Source: Chelativorans sp. (lineage in GTDB: Bacteria; Pseudomonadota; Alphaproteobacteria; Rhizobiales; Rhizobiaceae). From it: a DNA stretch of 64,000 nt. The stretch covers positions 121,826-185,825 of the forward strand of contig NZ_JAPSLH010000007.1 in NCBI RefSeq assembly GCF_031180965.1, in the 5' to 3' direction. The position numbers and the translations under genes were made by a program. The notes below the pieces were generated by a model. The model made no database searches and was not told the DNA's origin. It saw only the letters and a program-made list of their open reading frames with translations. Positions 1 to 10,577 of the stretch are shown piece after piece (the first letter of the stretch is position 1; each line of letters opens with the position of its first letter).

Positions 1-1
1 C

Positions 2-751
2 AACCGCAAATATATGCGCGAGACGGAGCGGGCGGAGGCCGCCAACAGGGCCAAGTCCGAATTCCTGGCCAACATGTCGCATGAGCTCAGAACGCCGCTC
101 AACGCCATCATCGGCTTCTCCGAGCTGATGCAGCAGGGACTGTTCGGGCCGCTCGGCAGCGAACGCTACAAGGAATATGTGAGCGACATCTACGCCAGCG
201 GCACCTATCTGCTCGGCGTGATCAACGACATCCTGGACATGTCGAAGATCGAGGCCGGCCAGTTCTCCATCCACCGCGAGATGATCGACCTCTCCCCGCT
301 CATCCGCGAGACGATGCGCGTGGTGACCCTGCAGGCCAGCAAGAAGGCGATCGAGCTTACCACCGACATTCCCGACTCGGTCGCTCTCTTCGCCGACCGC
401 CGGGCCGTGAAGCAGATCCTCATCAACCTGCTCTTCAACGCCGTGAAATTCACCGGGCAGGGCGGGAAGGTCACGCTGCGCGCGCGCAGGGTCGCCGGCT
501 CGCTGATGCTGACCATCGTCGATACGGGCTGCGGCATCCCGCGCGAGGCGCTGCGCAAGCTCGGGCGTCCGTTCGAGCAGGTGGAGAACCAGTATTCGCG
601 CAGCCACAACGGCTCGGGGTTGGGGCTGGCCATCTCGCGCTCCCTTGCGGAGCTTCACGGCGGCGCGTTGCGCATCCGCTCGGCGGAGGGCGTCGGCACC
701 GCCGTCTGCGTGCGGCTGCCGCTACGCCCCCAGGCGAAAGCGGCGGCATAA
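2..751 (+). CDS. pleC: PleC-like sensor histidine kinase, C-terminal part (5' truncated by window edge)
   Basis: The reading frame is open from the first bases of the window, so only the C-terminal ~249 residues are present. Visible parts are the HisKA phosphoacceptor helix with H-box [14 protein letters not shown] (His near residue 27) and a complete HATPase_c domain with N-box ([11 protein letters not shown]), G1 (DTGCGIP) and G2 (GSGLGLAIS). The H-box belongs to the PleC/DivJ/PdhS group of alphaproteobacterial kinases that act on DivK. Placement convergent to glnE matches what I remember for pleC in rhizobia, so the symbol is inferred from context; another PdhS-family member is possible. 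PAS and membrane domains would lie upstream of the window. Confidence 0.8.
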   Translation, partial: NRKYMRETERAEAANRAKSEFLANMSHELRTPLNAIIGFSELMQQGLFGPLGSERYKEYVSDIYASGTYLLGVINDILDMSKIEAGQFSIHREMIDLSPLIRETMRVVTLQASKKAIELTTDIPDSVALFADRRAVKQILINLLFNAVKFTGQGGKVTLRARRVAGSLMLTIVDTGCGIPREALRKLGRPFEQVENQYSRSHNGSGLGLAISRSLAELHGGALRIRSAEGVGTAVCVRLPLRPQAKAAA

Positions 752-798
752 CGGCCCCGTTCCATCCTTGCCCAATTCCAGCTGGTTGCAGGGCGCCG

Positions 799-3700
799 TC
801 AGCCCTTCCGCAGCAGGCGGTCGAAATGCCCCCTCACCCGTCTGGCGGTATCGGCAAGATGTGCCTCCAGGACGGTAAGATCGGGCAGATCGACACTGCG
901 CAGGAGAATGTCGGCAAGGCCAGGCGGCACGTCCTGTGGGTCGAGCGGGCCGGTGAGGCACAGGCGCACGATCTGCGTCAGCATCATATAGAGGCGGTGC
1001 GCCTCCACCAGCTCCTCGCGCATCTGCGCGTCGGCAAAGTCGGGCGCAAGCGCGGCCAGGATCTCCCCTGTCCCGGTCGGGCGGGGATCGGCGAGGCACT
1101 GGCCGGAGAGCGAGGCGACCTGGGCGATGAATTCCAGATCGATGATGCCGCCCTTGACCAGCTTCAGGTCCCAGATGTCCCTTGCCGGCTTCTCCTGTTC
1201 GAGGAGATCGCGCATCTCCACCGCGTCGCGTCCCAGCTTGGCCCTGTCGCGCGGCATGGAGATGATCGCCTGCACCTCCTCCCTGGCCTCCTCGGCTAGG
1301 GAAGCGTCACCGGCCACCGGCCGCGCGCGCGTCAGCGCCATGTGCTCCCAGGTCCAGGCTTCGGTCCGCTGATACTTGCGGAAGGAATCGATGTGGGTCG
1401 CCACCGGCCCCTTGTTGCCGGAGGGCCGCAGCCGCAGGTCCAGCTCGTAGAGCACGCCCTCGGCCGTGGGTGCGGAGACGGCGGCGATCAGTCGCTGGGT
1501 GAGCCGGGCGTAATAATGCGACGGAGCGAGCGGCTTCCCGCCATCCGATTCCTCCGCGTCCGGCGCATGGTCGTAGAGCAGGATCAAATCCACGTCGGAG
1601 CCCGCCGTCAGCTCGCGGCTGCCGAGCTTGCCCATGCCGAGGATCGCTGCGTGGCCGCCCGTCACCCGCCCGTGGGAGCGGGCAAATTCCTCCTGGACCG
1701 CCTCGAAAGCTGCGCCGATCGTGAGGTCGGCAAGGTCGGAGAACGCCTTGCCGGCGCGGCTGGCATCAATGCTGCCGGTGAGCAGCCTGATGCCGATCAG
1801 GAATTTCTGCTCGGCAGCGAATATGCGCAGGCGATCCAGCTGGTCCTCGAAGGCGCGCGCGCCGGAAAGGAACGTCTCCAGCCGCTCGGAAAGATAGGCC
1901 CGGTTGGGCAGCTCCGACAGAAGCGCAGGATCGAGCAGGCCGTCGAAGACGTGCGGCCGGCGCGTGATGATCGCGGCAAGCCGAGGCGCGGTCCCCATGA
2001 TGGTGGCAAGCAGGTTGAGGAGCCGCGGATTGGACTGCAGGAGCGAGAAGAGCTGAATGCCGCTCGGCAGGCCAGAAAGGAACTCATCAAAGCGCAGCAG
2101 CGCCTCGTCCGCGCGCTGGGTGCGCCCGAAGGTTTCGAGCAGTGCCGGAGCAAGCTCCGTCAGCCGCTCCCGCGCCTCGGCCGACTGGGTCACGCGGTAA
2201 CGCCCGAAATGCCAGCCGCGGATGACCCGGCAGATATCGCTCGGACGCTCGAAGCCGAGTTCGGAGAGCGTGTTCAAGGTGCCCGGATCGTCCACATCGC
2301 CCGTGAAGACCAGATTGCCCACACCGCGCGAAAGCTGCGGCGCCGTCTCGAACAGCGCTGCATAGTGGCGCTCGACCGTGTGCAGCGCCTGGCGGAAGGC
2401 GCCGGCGAAGGCCTCGCCGCCGGGGTAGCCGAGCAGGCGGGCGATCCGCTCCAGGTCCTCCGCGCTTTCGGGCAGAAGATGCGTCTGCTCGTCCGCCACC
2501 ATCTGGACGGCGTTCTCGACCTCGCGCAGGAACCAGTACTGTGCGGTCAGCTCCTCCCCCGCCTCGGCGGTGATCCAGCCGCGCTCGGCGAGTTTTTCCA
2601 GCATCGCGGCGGTCTCGCGGCCGCGCAGTTCCGGAAAGCGGCCGCCGGCGATAAGCTGCTGCGTCTGCACGAAGAACTCGATCTCGCGGATGCCGCCGCG
2701 CCCAAGCTTCACATTGTGGCCGAGAACAGCGATCTCGCCATGGCCCTTATGGGCGTGGATCTGGCGCTTGATCGAATGCACGTCGGCAATCGCCGCATAG
2801 TCGAGATATTTGCGCCAGACATAGGGCTGCAGTTCGCCCAGGAACCGCGTCCCTGCCTCAAGGTCCCCGGCGATGGGCCGGGCCTTGATCATGGCCGCGC
2901 GTTCCCAGTTCTGGCCACGGCCCTCATAGTAGTTGAGGGCCGCCTCCACTGGCAGCGCCAGCGGCGTCGAGCCGGGGTCCGGCCTCAGCCGCAGGTCGGT
3001 GCGGAAGACATAGCCGTCCTCCGTGCGGTCCTGCAGGATGCGCACAAGCCGCCGCGTAAGCCGCACGAAGAGATCGACCGCCTCCAGCGGCTCGACGATA
3101 GCCGGCGCGGCGGGATCGATGAGGACGATGAGGTCTATGTCGGAGGAATAGTTGAGCTCGCGCGCGCCGAGCTTGCCCATGGCAAGCAGGATCCATCCGC
3201 TCCCCTTCGCGGGTTCCGATGCATCGGGCAGGCGCAGCTTGCCCTGGCGGTCAGCGTCGCGCAGGAGAAAATCGGCCGCCGAGCGTATGCAGGCCTCGGC
3301 AAGGAAGCTGAGCCGCGAGACGGTCCTGGCAGCATTCGCCTCTCCAGCCAGACTGCCGAGGGCGATCAGGAAATGTGCCTCGCGCTTCAGCCGGCGCAGC
3401 GCCTTCATGACGCTTGCCTCGCTGGCACCCTCCGCCAGTCCCGCCGCGCCGATCTCGCTGTTCAGCCGGTCGAGCCGCGCCTGCAGCCCTTCGCCGAAAA
3501 GCGCTTCAAGGTTTTGCGGCGCGCGCCGGGCGCAATCGCGCAGATAAGGCGAAAGATCGAACACGGCGCCGAGGAAGTCCGCCAGCGGCCCGCCTTCCGA
3601 AAGGAGCGCGGCCAGCTGCGGGCAGTCCCGCTCTCCCGCGACTTTGCCGAGCGAGGCCAGTTCCTCCCTCGCATGGGCCGCGTCGAGGGGAACGAGCTTG

Positions 3701-3816
3701 CGCATGGGCATGCCGAACCAGGCGGCGCCGTCCGCGCCATTCAGCGGTTGGTCATCGGCCATGGCAGCCAACGAGGTTTCGAGCGGCGGCGCGCCGTCCG
3801 TGGTCTCTTCTGCCAT
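799..3816 (-). CDS. glnE: Bifunctional glutamine synthetase adenylyltransferase/adenylyl-removing enzyme
   Basis: This 1005-residue protein has the duplicated architecture of GlnE, which adenylylates and deadenylylates glutamine synthetase in response to PII (GlnB). Two nucleotidyltransferase cores are visible: an N-terminal one (GKLGARELNYSSDIDLI, near residue 225) expected to remove AMP, and a C-terminal one (GMGKLGSRELTAGSDVDLI, near residue 740) expected to add AMP. Helical GlnE linkers separate them. The length is normal for the family. It begins 18 nt after the upstream histidine kinase gene and is probably the last gene of that operon. The long plus-strand ORF across it is an antisense shadow. 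Confidence 0.96.
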   Translation of the reverse strand: MAEETTDGAPPLETSLAAMADDQPLNGADGAAWFGMPMRKLVPLDAAHAREELASLGKVAGERDCPQLAALLSEGGPLADFLGAVFDLSPYLRDCARRAPQNLEALFGEGLQARLDRLNSEIGAAGLAEGASEASVMKALRRLKREAHFLIALGSLAGEANAARTVSRLSFLAEACIRSAADFLLRDADRQGKLRLPDASEPAKGSGWILLAMGKLGARELNYSSDIDLIVLIDPAAPAIVEPLEAVDLFVRLTRRLVRILQDRTEDGYVFRTDLRLRPDPGSTPLALPVEAALNYYEGRGQNWERAAMIKARPIAGDLEAGTRFLGELQPYVWRKYLDYAAIADVHSIKRQIHAHKGHGEIAVLGHNVKLGRGGIREIEFFVQTQQLIAGGRFPELRGRETAAMLEKLAERGWITAEAGEELTAQYWFLREVENAVQMVADEQTHLLPESAEDLERIARLLGYPGGEAFAGAFRQALHTVERHYAALFETAPQLSRGVGNLVFTGDVDDPGTLNTLSELGFERPSDICRVIRGWHFGRYRVTQSAEARERLTELAPALLETFGRTQRADEALLRFDEFLSGLPSGIQLFSLLQSNPRLLNLLATIMGTAPRLAAIITRRPHVFDGLLDPALLSELPNRAYLSERLETFLSGARAFEDQLDRLRIFAAEQKFLIGIRLLTGSIDASRAGKAFSDLADLTIGAAFEAVQEEFARSHGRVTGGHAAILGMGKLGSRELTAGSDVDLILLYDHAPDAEESDGGKPLAPSHYYARLTQRLIAAVSAPTAEGVLYELDLRLRPSGNKGPVATHIDSFRKYQRTEAWTWEHMALTRARPVAGDASLAEEAREEVQAIISMPRDRAKLGRDAVEMRDLLEQEKPARDIWDLKLVKGGIIDLEFIAQVASLSGQCLADPRPTGTGEILAALAPDFADAQMREELVEAHRLYMMLTQIVRLCLTGPLDPQDVPPGLADILLRSVDLPDLTVLEAHLADTARRVRGHFDRLLRKG

Positions 3817-3834
3817 TAGCCATACTGCTCGCCA

Positions 3835-5241
3835 TCACCCATTCTTGCCCGTGGGGAAGACCATCGCAACCGTGAGACCGCCGCCCTCCCCGGAAAGTTC
3901 CAGCCGTCCGCCGTGGAATGTCATCACGGCCTTGGCGAGGCTTAAACCCAAGCCGGAGCCCGGCTGGCTGCGGCTTGCTTCGAGCCGCACGAAGCGCTCG
4001 GTCGCGCGTTCCCGGTCTTCTTCCGGTATTCCCGGCCCGTTGTCGCGCACGCCGAGCCGCACCGCCTGAGCCTCCCAGCGCAGGAAGACCACGACGGAAG
4101 GCTTATCGCCGAAGCCGGCCGAATATTTCATGGCGTTGTCGACGATATTCGACAGGGCCTGGCCAATGAGCTCGCGATTTCCCTCCACCTGCACGGTCTC
4201 GGTCGCTTGGGCGCGCAGGTCCACTCCCATCTGCTCCGCCACCGGCTCATAGAGCTCCACCACATCGGCGACGATGGCGGCGAGATCGACCTGCGCCGTG
4301 CTCTCGGCCGAATAGCCGGCCTCGAGCCGCGAGATCATCAGGATGGCGTTGAAGGTGCGGATGAGCTGGTCGGACTCGGCGATGGTCTGCTCCAGCGCCT
4401 CGCGGGCCGCGGCCGGCCCCGCATTGCCGTTCAGGGCCGCTTCGGCGCGGTTGCGCAGGCGCGTCAGCGGCGTCTTCAGATCATGGGCTATGTTGGCGGA
4501 GACCTGCTTCAGCCCCTCATTCAGCGCGGCGATGCGGTCGAGCATTGCGTTGAGGTTTTCCGAAAGCCGGTCGAATTCGTCGCCGGCTCCGGTGACGGGA
4601 AGCCGGCGCGACAGGTCGCCTCCCATGATCTGACGGCTTGCCTCCGAAACGCTGTCGATGCGCCGCAACGCGTGGCGGCCGACAAAGAACCAGATCAGAA
4701 GCGCGCCGAGCCCCATCATGCCCAGGGCGGCGGCGAGCGCACGCCGGATGACCCGGCGAAACTGCTCCGGCTCGCCGAGATCGCGGCCGACGAGCAGGAT
4801 CATCTGGTTGGGCAGGCGGATCACCTGCGCCACCGCCGTGTGATCGCTGTCGCTGCGCATGGCGCCGCGTTCGCCGTAGCGGCGGTAGAAGAAGGGGCGC
4901 TCGGTCCACCCCGGCTCGTCGAGGGCGCCGGGCTGGATGCTCTCCACATTTCCCGACAGGATGAGGCCGTTCGGATCGGCGATGAGATAGAGGTTGGCGC
5001 CCGGCTGGCGCGCCCTGATCTCCACCAGGCGCACGAGGCCGGGCAGGCCGGCGCGCTGATAGGCCCGCGCCAGGTCGGAGACCTCCTCGACGATGGCGTC
5101 CTGGGTCTGCGCCGTCAGCATGCGGGCGGAGAGCGAGCTGACATAGATCACCAGCACGACCGCGCAGGCGGCAAACAATACCAGATAAAGCGCGGAAAGC
5201 CGCGCGGCCGTCGTCTTCATGATGGCCGGGAGAGCGGCCAT
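3835..5241 (-). CDS. OmpR-family partner sensor histidine kinase
   Basis: This is a 468-residue membrane kinase. A first transmembrane segment lies at about residues 15-35 (LSALYLVLFAACAVVLV), followed by a periplasmic sensor region, a second transmembrane segment near residue 170-190, a HAMP linker, HisKA with H-box NIAHDLKTPLTRL (His near 252), and HATPase_c with NIVDNAMKYSA, DNGPGIP and GSGLGLSLAK. The start codon abuts the stop of the response regulator gene (TGA then ATG), so the two are co-transcribed. A second Met at residue 8 is an alternative start. It probably senses an envelope signal, given degP upstream; the ligand is unknown. Confidence 0.92.
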   Translation of the reverse strand: MAALPAIMKTTAARLSALYLVLFAACAVVLVIYVSSLSARMLTAQTQDAIVEEVSDLARAYQRAGLPGLVRLVEIRARQPGANLYLIADPNGLILSGNVESIQPGALDEPGWTERPFFYRRYGERGAMRSDSDHTAVAQVIRLPNQMILLVGRDLGEPEQFRRVIRRALAAALGMMGLGALLIWFFVGRHALRRIDSVSEASRQIMGGDLSRRLPVTGAGDEFDRLSENLNAMLDRIAALNEGLKQVSANIAHDLKTPLTRLRNRAEAALNGNAGPAAAREALEQTIAESDQLIRTFNAILMISRLEAGYSAESTAQVDLAAIVADVVELYEPVAEQMGVDLRAQATETVQVEGNRELIGQALSNIVDNAMKYSAGFGDKPSVVVFLRWEAQAVRLGVRDNGPGIPEEDRERATERFVRLEASRSQPGSGLGLSLAKAVMTFHGGRLELSGEGGGLTVAMVFPTGKNG

Positions 5242-5916
5242 TCAGTCGGCCCGGAGCATATAGCCCGCGCCGCGCACTGTATGGAGGATGGGTTTTTCGA
5301 AACCCTTCTCGATCTTCCCCCGCAGGCGCGAGATGTGCACGTCGATCACATTGGTCTGAGGGTCGAAGTGATAGTCCCAGACATTTTCCAGAAGCATGGT
5401 GCGCGTGACCACCTGCCCGGCATGGCGCATCAGATATTCGAGAAGGCGGAATTCGCGCGGCTGAAGCGTGATCTCCTGGCCGCCGCGCCGCACGGTGTGC
5501 GAAAGACGGTCGAGCTCAAGGTCGCCCACCCTGTAGACCGTCTCCACGTCGCGCGCGCCGGCGCGGCGCTTCAGCACCTCGACACGCGCGAGAAGCTCCG
5601 AAAACGCGTAGGGCTTGGTCAGGTAGTCATCGCCGCCGGCGCGAAGGCCCGTCACGCGGTCGTCCACTTCGCCCAGCGCGGAGAGGATCAGCGCCGGCGT
5701 GGTGTTCCCCTTGGCCCGGAGGCCGGCAATCACCGACAGGCCGTCGCGGCGCGGCAGCATGCGGTCGATCACGAATACGTCGTAGTTCCCGTTGTCGGCG
5801 AGCGCGAAACCGGCGTCTCCGTCGGCGGCGAGATCGGCCGTATGCCCGGCCTCGGAAAAGGCTTTCTTGAGAAAGCTCGCCGCCTCGCGATCGTCTTCTA
5901 TGATCAGAATCTTCAT
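5242..5916 (-). CDS. OmpR/PhoB-family response regulator
   Basis: This is a 224-residue regulator. The N-terminal receiver domain has the acidic pair IIEDD, the phospho-acceptor Asp in FVIDRMLP (near residue 51) and Lys in LTKPY. The C-terminal winged-helix trans_reg_C domain runs from about 130 to 222 (LQPREFRLLEYLMRH, NVIDVHISRLRGKI, TVRGAGYML). It precedes its kinase with no intergenic gap. degP lies 111 nt upstream on the same strand, in an order I remember from other rhizobia, so it may respond to or control envelope stress. That link is inference. Confidence 0.94.
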   Translation of the reverse strand: MKILIIEDDREAASFLKKAFSEAGHTADLAADGDAGFALADNGNYDVFVIDRMLPRRDGLSVIAGLRAKGNTTPALILSALGEVDDRVTGLRAGGDDYLTKPYAFSELLARVEVLKRRAGARDVETVYRVGDLELDRLSHTVRRGGQEITLQPREFRLLEYLMRHAGQVVTRTMLLENVWDYHFDPQTNVIDVHISRLRGKIEKGFEKPILHTVRGAGYMLRAD

Positions 5917-6027
5917 GGCGCCCGACTATACACTAACTGCCGCGCATCCCGGCCGCCCATGTGAAAGCGGCGGCGGGTTCGCCCCGCCACCGCCGCCGGA
6001 AAGCGTCCGTGGGTCCGCGCCCGCGGC

Positions 6028-7542
6028 TCAGCCGATCGGCAGAGCGACGAAGCGGTTCGCGTCGTCGCGGACGACCTGCAGGAGAACCGCGCCGCGGCCC
6101 GCCTCGCCCGCAGCCTCCACCGCTGCCGACAGATCCTCGGCCGACTTCACCGGCCTGGAGTTGACGGCGCGGATGACGTCGCCGGGCATGATGCCATTGT
6201 CCTCCGCCGCGCTGCCAGGCTCGACATTGGTGACGACAAGCCCGTTGCCGTCATCGGACGGGGTGACGGTCATGCCGAAGCTCGTGGTCTCGGCCTGCCC
6301 ATCGCTTCGCCTCTCGGGCGCGGCGGAAGCCACCTGGTCCGTGTCGGGCATCTCGGCCACCTTGACGGTGATCTCCTGGGACTTGCCGTCGCGCCACACC
6401 GTCACGTTGATGTTCTTGCCGATGTCCTGCTCCGCGACGATGCGCGCAAGCTCGCGCGGCGAGGCGACCGGCTTGCCGTCGAGCGCGATCACGACGTCGC
6501 CGGCCTGAATGCCGGCCTCTGCGGCGGGCTGGCCTTCCTGGGGCTCGACGATGAGGGCGCCCTTCTGATCCTTCAGACCGAGGGACTCGGCGATCTCCGG
6601 GGTCACCTCCTGGATCTGCACGCCGATATAGCCGCGCTCCACCGTGCCGTCGTCGATGAGGTCCTCCACAACGGTCTTCGCCAGGGAGGCGGGGATCGCG
6701 AAGGCGATGCCGACATTGCCGCCGGAAGGAGAGAAGATGGCGGTGTTCACGCCGACCACCTCGCCGGCTAGGTTGAAGGTCGGGCCGCCCGAATTGCCCT
6801 GGTTGACCGCGGCGTCGATCTGCAGGAAGTCGTCATAGGTGCCCGCGCCGATATAGCGCCCGCGCGCCGAGACGATGCCCGCGGTCACCGTGCCGCCGAG
6901 GCCGAAGGGGTTGCCAACAGCCACCACCCAGTCGCCGACGCGCACGCTGTCGTCGCTGCCGAAGCTCACATAGGTGAACTCGCGGTCGGCATCGACCTTC
7001 AGCACGGCAAGGTCGGTGCGCGGGTCCTTGCCGACCAGATCGGCCTTGAGTTCGGTGCCGTCATCAAGCACGACCGTGTACTCGCTGCCGCCCTCGACCA
7101 CGTGATTGTTGGTGACGAGATAGCCGTCGTCGGAGATGAAGAAGCCGGAGCCCTGAGAGATCGGCCGCGGGCGCTGGGGCGCGCGCTCACCGCGCGGAGC
7201 CCCGCTCCGGGGCCCCTGGAACTCGTCGAAGAAGCGCCGCAGCGGGTGGTTCTCAGGCAGATTCTCGAAGCCCGGCATGTCAAAGAAAGGCGTCGCCACC
7301 GTGCCCGCCGCTGGCGCATCGCCGCTCACGCGCACGCTGACCACGGCGGGCGTGACCGCCTGCACCACATCGGCAAAGCTCGGCGCCTGGACCGGCCGCT
7401 CGAGCTTGACGGGTTCGGCAAAGACCGGAACCGTTCCGGTGCTGACGGCGCCGAAGCCGATCGCGCCCGCGATCGCCACCGACGCCACGGCGGCAGCGAG
7501 CCGGGTGCGTGTCTTTGAAGTTACCTTGTTGCCTGCATTCAT
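6028..7542 (-). CDS. degP: Periplasmic Do-family serine endoprotease/chaperone
   Basis: This HtrA-type protease of 504 residues has the catalytic triad visible as His in VTNNHVVEG, Asp in DPRTDLAVLKV and Ser in NQGNSGGPTF. Two C-terminal PDZ domains follow. The start was set at MNAGNKV rather than the longer ORF because it gives a signal peptide (AAAVASVAIAGAIGFGAVS) and has AGAGGAG-like ribosome-binding sequence upstream. It degrades or refolds misfolded periplasmic proteins. Its position between cytochrome c maturation genes and a two-component system suggests a joint role in periplasmic quality control. Confidence 0.95.
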   Translation of the reverse strand: MNAGNKVTSKTRTRLAAAVASVAIAGAIGFGAVSTGTVPVFAEPVKLERPVQAPSFADVVQAVTPAVVSVRVSGDAPAAGTVATPFFDMPGFENLPENHPLRRFFDEFQGPRSGAPRGERAPQRPRPISQGSGFFISDDGYLVTNNHVVEGGSEYTVVLDDGTELKADLVGKDPRTDLAVLKVDADREFTYVSFGSDDSVRVGDWVVAVGNPFGLGGTVTAGIVSARGRYIGAGTYDDFLQIDAAVNQGNSGGPTFNLAGEVVGVNTAIFSPSGGNVGIAFAIPASLAKTVVEDLIDDGTVERGYIGVQIQEVTPEIAESLGLKDQKGALIVEPQEGQPAAEAGIQAGDVVIALDGKPVASPRELARIVAEQDIGKNINVTVWRDGKSQEITVKVAEMPDTDQVASAAPERRSDGQAETTSFGMTVTPSDDGNGLVVTNVEPGSAAEDNGIMPGDVIRAVNSRPVKSAEDLSAAVEAAGEAGRGAVLLQVVRDDANRFVALPIG

Positions 7543-7679
7543 GGCGATATCAGCTCCTCTTGGCTGGCAAATCCTATCGAGCCTTGCAGCTCCGCTGTGC
7601 ATCAGATAGGACCGGGCACCTTACGATGCCATTTCCGCGGCATGAAACTTTCGTAATGTTGTCAGTGCCGGCTCGGAGC

Positions 7680-8147
7680 CTATTCGTTCCGCTCCAGCAC
7701 CTTGCGTAGCGCCGCTTCCTCTTCCGCCGAAAGTCCGGCTGTGGCTTTGCCGCCGCGCCTGCGGAAGGCGAGAAAGGCGAGAATGCCTCCGCCCAGAAGG
7801 AAGAGGGCCGGAGTCGCCCAGAGCACCGCGTTGCGCGGACTGAAGCGTGGCTTCAGCAGCACGAACTCCCCGTAGCGGGAAACGACATAGTCCAGCACCT
7901 CCGCGTCGCTGTCGCCGGCCTCGATGCGTTCGCGCACCAGGACGCGCAGGTCGCGCGCAAGCTCCGCGTCGGAATCGTCGATGGACTGGTTCTGGCAGAC
8001 CATGCACCGCAGCTCGGCGGACAGGTCCCGCGCCCGCGCCTCGAGGGCGGGATCGGCGAGCATCTCATCCGGCTGAACGGCGACGGCAGGGCCGCAGAGG
8101 GCCAGGAGGAGGCCGACGGCAGCCAGTCCTGCCCCAGCCCTCTTCAT
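7680..8147 (-). CDS. ccmH: Cytochrome c-type biogenesis protein CcmH (CycL)
   Basis: This 155-residue protein has an N-terminal signal peptide ([18 protein letters not shown]), the thioredoxin-like motif [11 protein letters not shown] and a C-terminal membrane anchor ([21 protein letters not shown]). It reduces apocytochrome c cysteines so that heme can be ligated to CXXCH sites. The ATG overlaps the ccmF stop in an ATGA tetranucleotide, showing translational coupling. The track ORF of 614 residues covering this stretch has an out-of-frame shadow of ccmF as its N-terminal part. Confidence 0.95.
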   Translation of the reverse strand: MKRAGAGLAAVGLLLALCGPAVAVQPDEMLADPALEARARDLSAELRCMVCQNQSIDDSDAELARDLRVLVRERIEAGDSDAEVLDYVVSRYGEFVLLKPRFSPRNAVLWATPALFLLGGGILAFLAFRRRGGKATAGLSAEEEAALRKVLERNE

Positions 8148-10129
8148 GCCCCCTCGCCCGCGGCCGCCACCGCCAGCTTGCGCCTTGCCGGAACACCGAC
8201 GCGCAGCCTGCGGTCGAACAGCGAAACCGCCCCGCCGACCATCATGACCAGTGCGCCCAGCCAGATGAGGGTGACCAGCGGCTTCCACCAGATGCGCACG
8301 ACGAGGCCGCTCGCCGTCTCGTCGCCGATCGAGACATAGAGCTGGCTCAGCCCGAACGTCCTGATCCCTGCTTCGGTGGTGGGCATGCCCCGCGCGGCGT
8401 AAAACCGCTTGGACGAGACGATCTCGCCCAGAGATGCCCCGCCTTCGCCTGTCACGGCGAACACAGCGCGGTCCTCGGTGTAGTTGGGGCCGGTGAAGGG
8501 CCGAAGATTCTCGAAAGTCAGCGAATAACCGCCGATCTCGGCGACCTGGCCCGGCCGCATGGTCAGGATGCTTTCGGCTTCCAGCGTCGTCACGGCGACG
8601 ACGCCGAGCGCCGTCAGGCCGAGGCCAGCATGTGCCAGCGCGGTGCCGAACATGGACAGCGGAAGGCCGGCAAGCCTGCCGAGGGCGACAGAGGGCGGGA
8701 CCTTGCCGATGCCGATCTTCAAACAAAGATCCGTCAGCGCGCCGAAGATGAGCCACAGACCGAGCGCAAGCCCGAGGGCCGCGAAAGCCGAGGCGCGGTC
8801 CATGAGAAAATAGCTGACGATCCCGCTCAGCGCCGCCGCAGCAAAGGCGATCTGCAGCCGCTGCGCAGCCGCCAGAAGGTCGCCGCGCTTCCAGGCAAGC
8901 AGCGGCCCGAACGGGACGGCCACCAGCAAGGGCAGGAAGAGCGGGACGAAAGTGAGGTTGAAGAAGGGCGCGCCGACGGAGATCTTTTCCCCCGTGAGCG
9001 CCTCGATGAGCAGCGGATAGAGCGTGCCCACCAGGACCGTCGCTGCCGCGGTGGTCAGGAGCAGGTTGTTGAGGACGAGTGCGCCTTCCCGCGAAATCGG
9101 GTGGAACAGCCCGCCGGGCGCAAGCGCGGCCGCGCGCACCGCGAAGAGCGCAAGCGCCCCGCCGATGAAGAAGACGAGGATCGCCAGGATGAAGACGCCG
9201 CGGGTCGGATCGCTGGCGAATGTGTGGACGGAGGTGAGCACGCCCGAGCGCACCAGAAAGGTGCCGAGCAGCGAAAGCGAGAAGGTGAGTATGGCGAGCA
9301 GCACCGTCCAGATCTTCAGCGCCGACCGCTTCTCCATCACGATGGCCGAGTGGAGCAGCGCCGTGCCGGAGAGCCAGGGCAGGAAGGAGGCGTTCTCCAC
9401 CGGGTCCCAAAACCAGAAGCCGCCCCAGCCGAGCTCGTAATAGGCCCAGTAGGAACCCATGGCGATGCCGCCGGTGAGAAATGCCCAGGCTGCGAGCGTC
9501 CAAGGCCGCACCCAGCGCGCCCACGCCGCATCGATGCGCCCTTCGATCAGGGCCGCAACGGCAAAGGAGAAGGAGATGGAGAAGCCGACATAGCCGAGGT
9601 AGAGCAGCGGCGGGTGGATGGCGAGGCCGATATCCTGCAGGATCGGGTTGAGGTCGCGCCCCTCGATCGGCGCGGGCTGCAGGCGGTTGAACGGATTGGA
9701 CGTGAAGAGGATGAAAAGGAGAAAGGCGCTGGCGATGAGCCCCTGCACGGCCAGCACATTGGCCTTGAGCGTCGGCGGCAGGTTGCGGCCGAAGGCGGCG
9801 ACCAGCGCGCCGAACAGCGCCAGGATGAGCACCCAGAGCAGCATCGAGCCTTCGTGATTGCCCCAGGCGCCGGTGATCTTGAAGAGAAGCGGCTTGGCAG
9901 AGTGGGAATTCTCCCAGACATTCAAGACGGAAAAGTCTGACTGGACATAGGCGAGCACGAGCGCCGCGAAGGCGGCCGCGACCAAGGCAAAGCCGGTGAT
10001 GGCCACCGGCTCGCCGACACGCATCAGGGGAAGGCTCCCGATGCGCGCGCCCATGAGCGGCGCAGCGGACTGCACCAGCGCCAGCGCGAGCGCCAGCACC
10101 AGGGCGAAATGGCCGAGTTCGACGCTCAC
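8144..10129 (-). CDS. ccmF: Heme lyase subunit CcmF (CycK)
   Basis: This is a polytopic membrane protein of 661 residues with many transmembrane helices and the WWD-type heme-handling motif [19 protein letters not shown]. It forms the cytochrome c heme-ligation complex with CcmH and CcmI. I chose the GTG start at [18 protein letters not shown] because a GAGGGAG ribosome-binding site lies just upstream and it begins 10 nt after ccmE. The longer GTG start in the ORF track would overlap ccmE by 20 nt. The stop overlaps the ccmH start by four bases. Confidence 0.95.
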   Translation of the reverse strand: MSVELGHFALVLALALALVQSAAPLMGARIGSLPLMRVGEPVAITGFALVAAAFAALVLAYVQSDFSVLNVWENSHSAKPLLFKITGAWGNHEGSMLLWVLILALFGALVAAFGRNLPPTLKANVLAVQGLIASAFLLFILFTSNPFNRLQPAPIEGRDLNPILQDIGLAIHPPLLYLGYVGFSISFSFAVAALIEGRIDAAWARWVRPWTLAAWAFLTGGIAMGSYWAYYELGWGGFWFWDPVENASFLPWLSGTALLHSAIVMEKRSALKIWTVLLAILTFSLSLLGTFLVRSGVLTSVHTFASDPTRGVFILAILVFFIGGALALFAVRAAALAPGGLFHPISREGALVLNNLLLTTAAATVLVGTLYPLLIEALTGEKISVGAPFFNLTFVPLFLPLLVAVPFGPLLAWKRGDLLAAAQRLQIAFAAAALSGIVSYFLMDRASAFAALGLALGLWLIFGALTDLCLKIGIGKVPPSVALGRLAGLPLSMFGTALAHAGLGLTALGVVAVTTLEAESILTMRPGQVAEIGGYSLTFENLRPFTGPNYTEDRAVFAVTGEGGASLGEIVSSKRFYAARGMPTTEAGIRTFGLSQLYVSIGDETASGLVVRIWWKPLVTLIWLGALVMMVGGAVSLFDRRLRVGVPARRKLAVAAAGEGA

Positions 10130-10139
10130 ATCCGCTCCC

Positions 10140-10574
10140 TCACTGCTCCTGCCACACACCCTCCTCCTTCAGCCTTTCGGCCACCTCGCGCGGCATATAG
10201 GTCTCGTCGTGCTTTGCGAGCACCGTGTCCGCCACGAATACCCCGTCCGATCCCAGCGTTCCTTCGGTGACCACCCCCTGCTCCTCGCGGAAGAGGTCCG
10301 GCAGGATGCCTTGATAGACCACCTCGACCTCGTTTTCGCTGTCCGCGACCACGAAGCGGACGCGGGTCCCCTCGCCGCGCTTGATGGAACCGGGCTGGAC
10401 GAGGCCGCCGAGACGGATGCGCTCGCCCGCCGCGGCATGCTGCGAGAGAAGGTCGGCCGGCATGTAGAAATAGGAGGTCTGCTGTCCCAGCGCATAGAAG
10501 GTCAGGCCCGCCGCCAGGGCGAGAAAGCCCATCCCCGTGCCGATGATGGCCAGCCGCTTCTGCTTGCGCGTCAT
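10140..10574 (-). CDS. ccmE: Cytochrome c maturation heme chaperone CcmE (CycJ)
   Basis: This 144-residue protein has one N-terminal membrane anchor ([22 protein letters not shown]) and the periplasmic OB-fold of CcmE. The conserved heme-binding His sits in [11 protein letters not shown] near residue 122, with Tyr four residues later. It receives heme from CcmC/CcmD (not in the window) and delivers it to CcmF. It is separated from ccmI by 3 nt and from ccmF by 10 nt, consistent with one operon. Confidence 0.96.
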   Translation of the reverse strand: MTRKQKRLAIIGTGMGFLALAAGLTFYALGQQTSYFYMPADLLSQHAAAGERIRLGGLVQPGSIKRGEGTRVRFVVADSENEVEVVYQGILPDLFREEQGVVTEGTLGSDGVFVADTVLAKHDETYMPREVAERLKEEGVWQEQ

Positions 10575-10577
10575 GGC

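Noticed and set aside
1342-3819. 825-residue plus-strand ORF across glnE
   Set aside because: It is the antisense shadow of glnE in GC-rich DNA; composition is Arg/Gly/Gln-rich with no recognisable domain, while the minus frame is a full GlnE.
4207-5964. 585-residue plus-strand ORF over the two-component genes
   Set aside because: Shadow of a histidine kinase and response regulator on the minus strand; no domain evidence.
7847-9940. 697-residue plus-strand ORF across ccmH/ccmF
   Set aside because: Antisense shadow rich in Arg, Gly and Glu; the minus strand carries complete CcmH and CcmF.
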